Below, one piece after another: positions 1 through 7,775 of a stretch of DNA of 64,000 nucleotides. Made by a program: the position numbers and the translations under genes. Position 1 is the first letter of the stretch. Every line of letters begins with the position of its first letter. The DNA is from Streptomyces sp. Alt3. GTDB taxonomy: Bacteria; Actinomycetota; Actinomycetes; Streptomycetales; Streptomycetaceae. The stretch covers positions 7,936,001 to 8,000,000 of the forward strand of contig NZ_CP120983.1 of the NCBI RefSeq assembly GCF_030719215.1, written 5' to 3'. Below the pieces are notes generated by a model that did no database searches, was not told the origin of the DNA, and saw nothing but the letters and a program-made list of their open reading frames with translations.

Positions 1-266
1 CGGCGAACGACGCCTCGAGCCCCATCGAGAGCAGCACGATCTTCCAGCGCGACGACGTCGTGGTGCGGCTCCTCGAAGTGAAAGGCCCGCTCGGCGCACA
101 GCCCACGCAGGCCCTCGGCATCGGCGGCCCCCGTAAGGCGGCCATGCTGGGCCGGCTGCTCGACGGCGGTGCGAACGGCATGCCGACGACCGACCAGGAG
201 GCCGCGCGCTTCCTCGCGCAGGCCGAGATGAACCTGATCACCGACCGTCGGGCCACCGAGTCCTGA
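1..266 (+). CDS. SchA/CurD-like spore-pigment protein, 3' end only
   Basis: Only the C-terminal end is in the window, read from base 3 and ending in TGA at 264-266. No start is visible here: the reading frame is open to the left edge. The segment is a soluble domain with no membrane helix. I assign it to the SchA/CurD family (WhiE ORF I) mainly from position, because the next six genes follow the whiE order exactly: cupin, KS-alpha, KS-beta, ACP, aromatase, cyclase. The role of this family in spore-pigment synthesis is not well defined; a mono-oxygenase-like fold has been proposed for the N-terminal part, which lies outside the window. Confidence 0.7.
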   Translation, partial: ANDASSPIESSTIFQRDDVVVRLLEVKGPLGAQPTQALGIGGPRKAAMLGRLLDGGANGMPTTDQEAARFLAQAEMNLITDRRATES

Positions 267-335
267 TGCGTCACCGGCGGCGGGGCCACCCCCTGCCGCC
301 GTCACACCGCACAACGTGCCTGGAGGAGAACAGCC

Positions 336-779
336 ATGACCACCCACCGGCCTCGCATCGTGGACCTCAGCGAGACTCAGCCCAACCGCAGGCGCGGAGG
401 CGACCTGCGCGCCATGCTCACCCCCACGGCGGTGGGCGCCACCAGCGGTTTCATGGGGCTGGCCATCGTCGACCCCGGTGACCGCATCGGTGAGCACTAC
501 CACCCGTACTCCGAGGAGTTCGTGTACGTCGTGGACGGACTCCTCGAAGTGGACCTGGACGGGGAGACTCTCGCCATGCGGCGTGACCAGGGCCTGCTGA
601 TCCCGCCGCACGTCCGCCACCGCTTCCGCAACGTGGGTGACACGGAGGCGCGCATGGTCTTCCACCTCGGCCCGCTCGCCCCGCGCCCAGAACTCGGCCA
701 CGTGGACACCGAGGTCACGGAGACCGCGGACCCCAGTGACGGCTACGCGCCGCCAGAACGAACGGGGGCGGCCTCGTGA
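336..779 (+). CDS. Cupin-domain polyketide protein (WhiE ORF II type)
   Basis: A 147-residue single-domain cupin. Cupin motif 1 is visible around residues 47-68 (EHYHPYSEE followed by a conserved Gly) and motif 2 around 89-104 (IPPHVRHRFRNVG), giving the usual metal-binding His/His/Glu/His set. A good ribosome site (GGAGGA) sits just before the ATG. The stop codon overlaps the GTG start of the KS-alpha gene (GTGA at 776-779), so the two are translationally coupled. In spore-pigment clusters this protein is thought to help in cyclisation or tailoring of the aromatic polyketide; that role is inferred from family context. Confidence 0.9.
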   Translation: MTTHRPRIVDLSETQPNRRRGGDLRAMLTPTAVGATSGFMGLAIVDPGDRIGEHYHPYSEEFVYVVDGLLEVDLDGETLAMRRDQGLLIPPHVRHRFRNVGDTEARMVFHLGPLAPRPELGHVDTEVTETADPSDGYAPPERTGAAS

Positions 780-2047
780 CCCGGCGCCGTGTGGCCGTGA
801 CGGGGGTCGGCGTCGTCGCCCCCGGTGGCATCGGAGTCCCCGCGTTCTGGGACCTGCTCGCCAACGGCCGTACCGCCACACGCGGCATCACACTCTTCGA
901 CCCGGCCCAGTTCCGTTCGCGCATCGCCGCGGAGTGCGACTTCGATCCCGTCGCCCACGGCCTGGACTCCGACCTGATCGCCCGCTCGGACCGCTACATC
1001 CAGTTCGCCCTCGTGGCGGCCAGGGAGGCGCTGGGCGACGCCGGCCTCGATCTCGAGAAGGAGGACCCCTGGCGCATCGGGGTCTCCCTCGGGACCGCGG
1101 TCGGCGGCACCACCCGCCTGGAGCACGACTACGTCGCCGTCAGCGGGAGCGGTGCGCGCTGGGACGTCGACCACCGGCCGGCGGGCGCCCACCTGGAGCG
1201 GGCGTTCGCTCCCAGTACCCTCGCCTCAGCGGTCGCGGAGGAGGTCGGAGCGCACGGCCCCGTGCAGACGGTCTCGACCGGCTGCACCTCCGGCCTCGAC
1301 GCGATCGGCTACGCCTTCCACTCCGTCGAGGAGGGCCGGGTGGACGTCTGTGTCGCCGGGGCTTCCGACACGCCGATCACCCCGATCACGGTGGCCTGCT
1401 TCGACGCGATCAAGGCGACCTCGGCGAACAACGACGACCCGGAGCACGCCTCCAGGCCGTTCGACGCCCGCCGGGACGGCTTCGTCATGGGTGAGGGCGG
1501 CGCCGTCCTCATCCTCGAGGAGCTGGAGCACGCCCGCGCACGCGGGGCGACCGTCTACTGCGAGATATCGGGCTACGCCACCTTCGGCAACGCCTACCAC
1601 ATGACCGGGCTGACCAGCGAAGGACTGGAGATGGCCGAGGCCATCAACACCGCCCTCGCACACGCCCGGATCGACGGATCGCAGGTCGACTACGTCAACG
1701 CGCACGGCTCGGGCACCAAGCAGAACGACCGGCACGAGACGGCGGCGGTGAAGCGGGCCCTGGGCGCACACGCCTACAAGGTGCCGATGAGCTCGATCAA
1801 GTCGATGGTCGGCCACTCGCTGGGCGCCATCGGAGCGATCGAGATCGCCGCCTGCGTCCTGGCCCTCGAGCACCAGACGGTGCCCCCGACGGCCAACTAC
1901 GAGACCGCCGACCCCGAGTGCGATCTCGACTACGTACCGCGCACCGCACGGCCCCTCAAGCTGCGCAGCGTGCTCTCGGTCGGCAGCGGCTTCGGCGGGT
2001 TCCAGTCCGCCGTCGCCATGACCCGATCAGGCGGGAGGACCCCATGA
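776..2047 (+). CDS. Type II polyketide ketosynthase alpha subunit (WhiE ORF III type)
   Basis: This 423-residue protein is the catalytic half of the minimal PKS; it decarboxylates and condenses malonyl units on the ACP. The active-site Cys is C170 in the motif TGCTSG. The two catalytic histidines are H310 (NAHGSG) and H347 (KSMVGHSLGA). Length is normal for KS-alpha. The GTG start overlaps the cupin stop, and the TGA stop overlaps the ATG of KS-beta (ATGA at 2044-2047), the usual coupling that gives equal amounts of the two subunits. Gene order and absence of glycosylation or deoxysugar genes favour a spore pigment over an antibiotic. Confidence 0.97.
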   Translation: MTRRRVAVTGVGVVAPGGIGVPAFWDLLANGRTATRGITLFDPAQFRSRIAAECDFDPVAHGLDSDLIARSDRYIQFALVAAREALGDAGLDLEKEDPWRIGVSLGTAVGGTTRLEHDYVAVSGSGARWDVDHRPAGAHLERAFAPSTLASAVAEEVGAHGPVQTVSTGCTSGLDAIGYAFHSVEEGRVDVCVAGASDTPITPITVACFDAIKATSANNDDPEHASRPFDARRDGFVMGEGGAVLILEELEHARARGATVYCEISGYATFGNAYHMTGLTSEGLEMAEAINTALAHARIDGSQVDYVNAHGSGTKQNDRHETAAVKRALGAHAYKVPMSSIKSMVGHSLGAIGAIEIAACVLALEHQTVPPTANYETADPECDLDYVPRTARPLKLRSVLSVGSGFGGFQSAVAMTRSGGRTP

Positions 2048-3303
2048 ACGCCCCGGCAACCCCGGCACGCCGCAGTTCCGTCATCACGGGGATCGGTGTC
2101 GTCGCCCCCAACGGGACCGGCGCCGGTGCTTTCTGGAAACAGACCCAGGAAGGTGTCAGCGTCCTCGACCTCGTGTCCCGCGAGGGGTGCGAGAACCTTC
2201 CGCTGCGGGTCGCGGGAGAGGTCAGGGATTTCGATCCGGTCGCGTTCATCGAGGAGCGCTTCCTGGTCCAGACCGACCGCTTCACGCACTACGCGATGGC
2301 GGCAGCCGATCTCGCCCTGGACGACGCGCGCCTCGGACGCGCGGACTACGAGGGCGCTCCGTTCAAGGTGGGCGTGGTCACCGCCGCCGGATCCGGTGGC
2401 GGTGAGTTCGGCCAGCGCGAGCTGCAGAGGCTGTGGGGTGAGGGATCACGGTACGTCGGCCCCTACCAGTCCATCGCCTGGTTCTACGCGGCCAGCACCG
2501 GCCAGATCTCGATCCGGGGCGGCTTCAAGGGGCCCTGCGCCGTCGTGGCCAGCGACGAGGCCGGCGGTCTCGACGCACTCATGCATGCCGGACGGTCCAT
2601 CCGTCGGGGTACGGACGCGGTCGTCGTGGGTGCGGCCGAGGCACCGCTCGCACCGTACTCGGTCGTCTGCCAGCTCGGCTACGCAGACCTCAGCCTCTGT
2701 GACGAACCCACCCGCGCCTACCGGCCGTTCACGGCGGACGCCTGCGGATTCGTGCCGGCCGAGGGCGGAGCCATGCTGGTGGTCGAGGAGGAGACGGCGG
2801 CCCGCGAGCGCGGTGCCAGGATCCGGGCCGAACTGGCCGGTCACGCCGCCACCTTCACCGGTGCTGCCCGGTGGGTGGAGTCCCGCGCGGGACTCGCCCG
2901 GGCGATCGAAGGGGCGCTCCGCGAGGCGGACTGCGCGCCGGAGGAGATCGATGTCGTCTTCGCGGACGCGATGGGCGTGCCCGCGGCGGACCGCGCCGAG
3001 GCCCTGGCGATCGCCGATGCCCTGGGCCCGCACGGGCGCCGTGTCCCGGTGACGGCGCCAAAGACCGGGACGGGCCGCGCCTACTGCGGCGCACCCGTGC
3101 TCGACACGTCCGCCGCGGTGCTCGCCATGGAGCACGGCCTGATCCCGCCGACGCCCAACGTCTTCGAGGTGTGCCACGACCTCGACGTCGTCACCGGGCG
3201 CGCACGCCCCGCCGAACTGCGGACGGCGCTCGTGCTGAGCCGAGGCCTCATGGGTTCGAACGCGGCCCTGGTGCTGCGGCGTCCCACCGACACCCCAGTG
3301 TGA
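2044..3303 (+). CDS. Ketosynthase beta / chain-length factor (WhiE ORF IV type)
   Basis: A 419-residue KS-like protein that pairs with KS-alpha and sets polyketide chain length. The start is the ATG at 2044, which overlaps the KS-alpha stop; a longer frame reaching upstream to 1918 lies inside the KS-alpha gene and is not used. The active-site Cys is replaced: the matching position is E172 in the sequence SDEAGGLDAL, where most chain-length factors carry Gln. The second catalytic His (GHS motif in KS-alpha) is also lost, reading TGTGRAYCGAP here, as expected for a non-condensing subunit. Confidence 0.96.
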   Translation: MNAPATPARRSSVITGIGVVAPNGTGAGAFWKQTQEGVSVLDLVSREGCENLPLRVAGEVRDFDPVAFIEERFLVQTDRFTHYAMAAADLALDDARLGRADYEGAPFKVGVVTAAGSGGGEFGQRELQRLWGEGSRYVGPYQSIAWFYAASTGQISIRGGFKGPCAVVASDEAGGLDALMHAGRSIRRGTDAVVVGAAEAPLAPYSVVCQLGYADLSLCDEPTRAYRPFTADACGFVPAEGGAMLVVEEETAARERGARIRAELAGHAATFTGAARWVESRAGLARAIEGALREADCAPEEIDVVFADAMGVPAADRAEALAIADALGPHGRRVPVTAPKTGTGRAYCGAPVLDTSAAVLAMEHGLIPPTPNVFEVCHDLDVVTGRARPAELRTALVLSRGLMGSNAALVLRRPTDTPV

Positions 3304-3319
3304 GAAGGAGCAGTCCCTC

Positions 3320-3577
3320 ATGAACGATCGACTGACGTACGAAGAGCTGGCCGTGCTCATGAAGAACGGCGCCGGCCTCACGGTGGACCCGTCGGCGATG
3401 GCCGACCGCCCCGGCTCGGCCTTCGACGAGTACGGCCTGGACTCGCTCGGCCTGCTCGGCATCGTGGCCGCGCTCGAGAACCGCTACGGGCGCCCCCTGC
3501 CGGCCGACGCCGACCGGTGCAAGACCCCGGGCGAGTTCCTCGACCTCGTGAACAACACCCCAGTGACAGGAGTCTGA
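3320..3577 (+). CDS. Acyl carrier protein, type II PKS (WhiE ORF V type)
   Basis: An 85-residue acyl carrier protein. The phosphopantetheine attachment serine is S42 in the motif GLDSLGLL. It holds the growing polyketide chain for the KS-alpha/KS-beta pair encoded just upstream. A ribosome site (GAAGGAG) sits about 9 bases before the ATG and the gap to KS-beta is only 16 bases. The stop is followed one base later by the aromatase start, so these genes form one transcript. Confidence 0.96.
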   Translation: MNDRLTYEELAVLMKNGAGLTVDPSAMADRPGSAFDEYGLDSLGLLGIVAALENRYGRPLPADADRCKTPGEFLDLVNNTPVTGV

Positions 3578-3578
3578 C

Positions 3579-4058
3579 GTGTCCGGACACACCGAGAACG
3601 AGATCACCATCGCCGCACCCCTGGACCTCGTCTGGGACATGACGAACGATCTCGAGAACTGGCCGCAGCTGTTCAGCGAGTACGCGGCCGTCGAGGTGAT
3701 GAAGCGGGAGGGCCAGAAGACGACCTTCCGCCTCACCATGCACCCCGACGACAACGGCAAGGTCTGGAGCTGGGTCTCCGAGCGCACCACGGACCGTCAG
3801 GGACGCAACGTCCGCGCCCGGAGGGTCGAGCCCGGACCGTTCCAGCACATGGACATCCGGTGGGAGTACTCGGAGGTGCCGGGCGGCACGCTCATGCACT
3901 GGCGCCAGGACTTCGCGATGCGGCCCGACGCACCGGTCGACGACGCGTGGATGACCGACAACATCAACCGCAACTCGCGCGTCCAGCTGGAGCTCATCCG
4001 CGACAAGATCGAGCAGCGGGACCGGGAACGCCGCTCCGCCTCCGTCCCCGCCAACTGA
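3579..4058 (+). CDS. Polyketide aromatase/cyclase, SRPBCC fold (WhiE ORF VI type)
   Basis: A 159-residue single-domain START/SRPBCC protein of the aromatase/cyclase family (TcmN N-terminal domain, WhiE ORF VI). These enzymes fold the nascent poly-beta-ketone inside a hydrophobic cavity and direct first-ring closure. The N-terminal motif ENEITIAAPLDLVWDMTNDLENWP is cut here for brevity, but the family pattern of a leading strand followed by a W-D-x-x-N-D-L-E-x-W-P helix region is clear at residues 5-26. The start is GTG at 3579, one base after the ACP stop. Single-domain forms are usual for spore-pigment clusters. Confidence 0.94.
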   Translation: MSGHTENEITIAAPLDLVWDMTNDLENWPQLFSEYAAVEVMKREGQKTTFRLTMHPDDNGKVWSWVSERTTDRQGRNVRARRVEPGPFQHMDIRWEYSEVPGGTLMHWRQDFAMRPDAPVDDAWMTDNINRNSRVQLELIRDKIEQRDRERRSASVPAN

Positions 4059-4077
4059 TGCCCCGAAAGGCAGCCAG

Positions 4078-4410
4078 ATGCACCACGCACTGATCGTCGC
4101 CCGGATGGCACCCGAGTCCGCGCCGGACATCGCGAAGCTGTTCGAGGCCTCGGACAACACCGATCTCCCGCACCTCGTCGGCGTCAACCGGCGCACGCTG
4201 TTCCAGTTCGGCGACGTGTACCTGCACCTGATCGAGTCGGACAGGCCCCCGGGCCCGGAGATCGCCAAGGTGACGGAGCACCCGGAGTTCAAGGCCGTCA
4301 GCGACCGGCTCACCGCCTTCGTGAGCCCCTACGACCCGCAGACCTGGCGCGGTCCGAAGGACGCGATGGCGCAGCAGTTCTACCGGTGGGAGAGCGACGG
4401 CTCCGCCTGA
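4078..4410 (+). CDS. TcmI-family polyketide cyclase (WhiE ORF VII type)
   Basis: A 110-residue member of the TcmI/polyketide cyclase family, a dimeric ferredoxin-like fold that closes a later ring of the aromatic product. The family start MHHALIVARM and the region around LIESD are recognisable. It is the last gene of the operon: 20 bases after the aromatase stop and 10 bases before a strong hairpin. The WhiE ORF VIII-type hydroxylase, normally divergent from ORF I, is not in the window and would lie to the left. Confidence 0.93.
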   Translation: MHHALIVARMAPESAPDIAKLFEASDNTDLPHLVGVNRRTLFQFGDVYLHLIESDRPPGPEIAKVTEHPEFKAVSDRLTAFVSPYDPQTWRGPKDAMAQQFYRWESDGSA

Positions 4411-4419
4411 CACACGATG

Positions 4420-4461
4420 ATCGCCCCGGGTCCGGCACTCAGGTGCCGGACCCGGGGCGAT
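4420..4461. terminator. Bidirectional terminator closing the spore-pigment operon
   Basis: A perfect inverted repeat with 19-bp arms (4420-4438 and 4443-4461) and a TCAG loop, very GC rich, followed by TTCTTC-like sequence. It lies between the stop of the cyclase gene (+) and the stop of the methyltransferase gene (-), so it can serve both. Confidence 0.9.
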
Positions 4462-4484
4462 TCTTCGTGCGCCGGGGTGACGCT

Positions 4485-5570
4485 CTACGGCACGACGCAC
4501 TCGAACGCGTGCAGGTACGCGTTGACGGGGTGGATCTCGCCCACCCGCAGGCCCGCGTCCGACATCCGCCCGACCAGGCTCTCCCGGGTGTGTTTGGCAC
4601 CCCCGACGTTGAGCAGGAGCAGCAGGTCCATGGCCGTGGTGAACCGCATCGACGGGGTGTCGTCGACGAGGTTCTCGATGATCACCACACGGGCGCCGGG
4701 GCGGGCCGCGGCGACCACGTTGTGCAGCGTCCTGCGGGTGCTCTCGTCGTCCCATTCGAGGATGTTCTTGATGATGTAGAGATCCACCTCGAAGGGGATG
4801 TCCTCGCGGCAGTCGCCGGGCACGATCCGAACACGGTCGGCCAGCCGGCCGCCGTCCCGAAGCCTGGCGTCCGCACGGGCCACGACGCCAGGCAGGTCCA
4901 GGAGGGTGCCGTGGACCGAGGGGTGCTTCTCCAGCAGGCTCGCGAGGACATGCCCCTGGCCGCCACCGATGTCGGCGACCGAGGTGACCCCGGTGAGGTC
5001 CAGGAGGTCGGCGACGTCCTGCGCCGACTGCACGCTCGACGTGGTCATCGCCCGGTTGAACACCTGGGCGGACTCACCGGCGTCCTGGTGGAGGTATTCG
5101 AAGAAGCCCTTGCCGAACGTCTCCGGGAAGACGGTCGTGCCGGAGCGCACCGCGTCGTCGAGCCGCGGCCAGACCTCCCAGGTCCAGGGCTCCGTGCACC
5201 ACAGGGAGATGTAGCGAAGACTGTTCGGGTCGTCCTCGCGCAGCAGCCGGGACATCTCCGTGTGGACGAACCTGCCGTCCTCCGTCTCACTGAAGATCCC
5301 GTAGCAGCACAGGGCCCGCAGCAGCCGGCGCAGAGGCACGGGCTCGGCGTCCACGACCAGGGCGAGCTCCGCGGCCGAGGCCGGGGTCTCTCCCAGCGCG
5401 TCGGCCACGCCCAGCCTGGCCGCCGCGCGCACGGCCCCGGCGACGGCCGCTCCGAACGCGAGTTCCCGCAGCCGCATGGACGGCGGCGGGTTCTGGGCGG
5501 CGGAGACCTGGGGTGTGCCGAGGGGGGTCGCGACAGGCGTGGTGTCGGGGGTGGGGCTCACGGTGGTCAT
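4485..5570 (-). CDS. SAM-dependent O-methyltransferase (plant-OMT-like, polyketide type)
   Basis: A 361-residue class I methyltransferase of the small-molecule O-methyltransferase family used in aromatic polyketide tailoring (TcmO, DnrK and hydroxyneurosporene-type relatives). An N-terminal dimerisation/winged-helix region is followed by the SAM site VADIGGGQGH and the acidic motif LLDLPGVV. Start chosen at 5570 because AAGGAGGA lies just upstream; a longer frame to 5615 would bury that site. Where most relatives have His-Asp-Trp near the end of the Rossmann core, this protein reads ILEWDDE, so the general-base His is Glu. It converges on the pigment operon and may decorate the pigment, but that is inference. 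Confidence 0.85.
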   Translation of the reverse strand: MTTVSPTPDTTPVATPLGTPQVSAAQNPPPSMRLRELAFGAAVAGAVRAAARLGVADALGETPASAAELALVVDAEPVPLRRLLRALCCYGIFSETEDGRFVHTEMSRLLREDDPNSLRYISLWCTEPWTWEVWPRLDDAVRSGTTVFPETFGKGFFEYLHQDAGESAQVFNRAMTTSSVQSAQDVADLLDLTGVTSVADIGGGQGHVLASLLEKHPSVHGTLLDLPGVVARADARLRDGGRLADRVRIVPGDCREDIPFEVDLYIIKNILEWDDESTRRTLHNVVAAARPGARVVIIENLVDDTPSMRFTTAMDLLLLLNVGGAKHTRESLVGRMSDAGLRVGEIHPVNAYLHAFECVVP

Positions 5571-5604
5571 ACCGTCTCGTTCCTCCTTGCGCGGCGGGGG
5601 GCCG

Positions 5605-6690
5605 TCATCCGGCACACATCCCGGCCGGGACGGACGTCCCGCAGGTGTTGCTGACGAAAGTGTTGCCGGTGCCGGAGGTGTCGCGGTCGGCGAGGTCGGC
5701 CGGCTTGTTGCCCTCGACGAGGTTGCGGCTGATGGTGTTGTCGGTGTTGAGCGCGCCCACGAAGCTCTTGAACAGCAGGATGCCGCCGGAGAGCGGGGTC
5801 GAGCCGACGTTGTCCCGGATGACGTTGGAACGCACGTCGGTGGCCTCGCTGCCGGTCAGGACGATGCCGGACCCCTGGATCGCGGACAGCCGCGGAGTCG
5901 CCGGACAGAACTTGTTGTTCTCGAGGATCCGGTTGCCGCTGATCGTCATCGCCCCCGCGGCCGGCTTGGACTCGTCACCCACGACGAAGACCCCGCTGCA
6001 GTTGCCCGTCAGAAGGTTGCCGTCGATGACGAGGTTCCTCACGCGGCGGGCGGTGACGCCGATGCGGTTGTCGCTGACCGAGTTGTCCAGGACGAGCGTC
6101 CCTCCGGTGTCGGTCGCTCCGCCCTCCTCGCTGACCGAGTTGGCGATGAAGATCCCCGCGTCCCCGTTTCCGGTGGCGGTGTTGCGCCGGAAGTCGCCAC
6201 GGGTCGAACGCTCCTGGGCGATGCCCCAGGTGCCGTTGCTCCGGGCGGTGACCTTGCGGACGCTGAGTCCGTCGGTCCAGGAGGCCCAGATGCCGCTCTT
6301 GTCGAAGCCCGAGACGGTCAGCGAGCGGATGCTGACGTCGTCGACGGTGTGGCCCTTGGTCCCGATCACGCAGATGCCGTTCCCACCGGTGGCGCAGGCG
6401 TTGGCGGCCTTGGCGCCGTCGGCTGCCGGCGGTGCGACGACCGTGCGGCCACGGGTGCCGAGCAGGGTCAGGCCCGGCTTGGTGATCAGAACGCTCTCAC
6501 GGTAGGTGCCGGGCAGGACGACGATCGTGTCGCCCGGGCGAGCTGCGTCCACCGCGCTCTGGATGGAATCGCCGGGGCGCACCACAAGATCACCGGGTCC
6601 GGCCGCGCTGGAGGGGACGGCCGCGAGACCCAGGGCCGTGGCCGTGGAGAGGGTGATCCCCGCCAGGCATTTCATGTGTCTTTTCCTCAT
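5605..6690 (-). CDS. Secreted right-handed parallel beta-helix (NosD-like) protein
   Basis: A 361-residue protein with an N-terminal Sec signal (residues about 1-30, ending near PSSAAG). The opening motif VRPGDSIQSAVDAARPGDTIVVLPGTYRE and later repeated turns rich in N-x-I/V and G-I-x-V are typical of NosD/pectate-lyase-like beta-helices. No pectate-lyase catalytic set can be assigned. Start is the ATG at 6690; a second ATG at 6675 is possible. It ends 34 bases before the methyltransferase start on the same strand, so the two may share a transcript. The likely role is extracellular carbohydrate binding or hydrolysis; unproven. Confidence 0.82.
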   Translation of the reverse strand: MRKRHMKCLAGITLSTATALGLAAVPSSAAGPGDLVVRPGDSIQSAVDAARPGDTIVVLPGTYRESVLITKPGLTLLGTRGRTVVAPPAADGAKAANACATGGNGICVIGTKGHTVDDVSIRSLTVSGFDKSGIWASWTDGLSVRKVTARSNGTWGIAQERSTRGDFRRNTATGNGDAGIFIANSVSEEGGATDTGGTLVLDNSVSDNRIGVTARRVRNLVIDGNLLTGNCSGVFVVGDESKPAAGAMTISGNRILENNKFCPATPRLSAIQGSGIVLTGSEATDVRSNVIRDNVGSTPLSGGILLFKSFVGALNTDNTISRNLVEGNKPADLADRDTSGTGNTFVSNTCGTSVPAGMCAG

Positions 6691-6814
6691 GAGCCGAAGC
6701 TATGGGCGATCAACCACCGGTGCCACGCAAGGTGAGCGTATGGATACATGGCGTGCCTGAATGGCTTACTCGCGCGTGCGTTCCCGCCGGGGCGCGGGTG
6801 CGTCCGCGTGGCCG

Positions 6815-6820
6815 TAGCGT
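6815..6820 (+). promoter_or_regulatory. -10 element for a leaderless transcript
   Basis: TAGCGT ends six bases before the ATG at 6827 and there is no ribosome site. This spacing puts transcription start at or next to the start codon, the usual form of leaderless mRNA in Streptomyces. Confidence 0.55.
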
Positions 6821-6826
6821 GGCCCC

Positions 6827-7228
6827 ATGGCGGGCGAACGTGATCTTCGAGTACTGCTGCACGGCATGCGGCCCGAGCTGAGGCCCGGCCGCTACGTCTA
6901 CACCACCCTGCCCGCCGGAGAGGTGCCCGCCGGTGTCACCCCGGTGGTCACCGTCTCCGAGCGGGAGGGGCTGACGCTCGTGGTTGCCGAGGCGCAGGCT
7001 GTGGCGGCGGGGCTGCCGTACGATTTCGTCGCCTGCTGGATCATTCTGCGTGTGCACTCGGCGCTCGACGCCGTCGGGCTCACCGCCGCGGTCTCCCTCG
7101 CCCTCACGGATGCGGGGATCAGCTGCAACGTGGTCGCCGGATTCCACCACGACCACCTGTTCGTCCCGCACGCACGTGCGACCGAGGCGGTACGGGTCCT
7201 GGAAGCGCTGGCGGCGGAGTCCGGGTAG
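6827..7228 (+). CDS. ACT-domain protein, small-molecule sensor type
   Basis: A 133-residue protein made of ACT-like folds, of the stand-alone ACT family found in many bacteria (once DUF2241-type). The conserved pattern is visible in the first third (RPELRPGRYVY) and last third (GISCNVVAGFHHDHLFVP). ACT domains usually bind amino acids or related ligands; no enzyme domain is attached here, so the partner is unknown. It seems to be leaderless. It is divergent from the beta-helix gene. Confidence 0.82.
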   Translation: MAGERDLRVLLHGMRPELRPGRYVYTTLPAGEVPAGVTPVVTVSEREGLTLVVAEAQAVAAGLPYDFVACWIILRVHSALDAVGLTAAVSLALTDAGISCNVVAGFHHDHLFVPHARATEAVRVLEALAAESG

Positions 7229-7262
7229 CAGTGCCCGGCTCCGCGACGTGAGCCGGGACACG

Positions 7263-7268
7263 TAACAT
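7263..7268 (+). promoter_or_regulatory. -10 element for a leaderless transcript
   Basis: TAACAT ends six bases before the ATG at 7275, again without a ribosome site. It copies the arrangement at 6815. Confidence 0.55.
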
Positions 7269-7274
7269 GGGCCC

Positions 7275-7775
7275 ATGTCCTTCCTCCGCCGCCGTAGCGC
7301 CGCCACACCCGCGGGCCCGGACTTCGATGTCCTGGCCATGGATCCGGGGGACTGGCCCGGCAACCTCGGCGCCGGCCTGCTCCCCGCTCCCGACGGAAGC
7401 TGTCAGGGCGTGTTCCTGCGCTACGACCTGTTCGGCGGCCGCGGCCCCGCGATGATCATCGGCAATCTTCCGGAGGGCTCGCCGGCCCGCGAGACCGAGG
7501 AGGGCCAGGTCCCCTTCGAGGTCGCCCAGCTGCTCCTCGCGCTCGAGAACGACGAGCCGGTCGAGGTGACGGGCACGGAGGACGTACCCGTCCTGCAGGG
7601 CGACAGTCTGCTGATCGTGCGCCGCATCAAGCTCTCCGAGAGCCGGATCTCCTGCGTACAGTTCGACCGGAGCGACGGTGTGCTCGTCACCATCGCCAGC
7701 TGGGACCGGCCGATCACCGACGACCTCTACGCACTGCTCAAACCCCTGCCCGCTGAACTGTTCCAGCAAGGCTGA
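7275..7775 (+). CDS. Conserved hypothetical protein
   Basis: A 166-residue acidic soluble protein with no signal peptide or membrane segment. I recognise no domain with a known function. It has strong Streptomyces codon use and its own leaderless-type promoter, so it is a real gene. Its last 38 bases overlap the 3' end of the geosmin synthase gene on the other strand (7738-7775), which puts the two 3' ends in antisense contact with no terminator between them. Confidence 0.8.
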   Translation: MSFLRRRSAATPAGPDFDVLAMDPGDWPGNLGAGLLPAPDGSCQGVFLRYDLFGGRGPAMIIGNLPEGSPARETEEGQVPFEVAQLLLALENDEPVEVTGTEDVPVLQGDSLLIVRRIKLSESRISCVQFDRSDGVLVTIASWDRPITDDLYALLKPLPAELFQQG

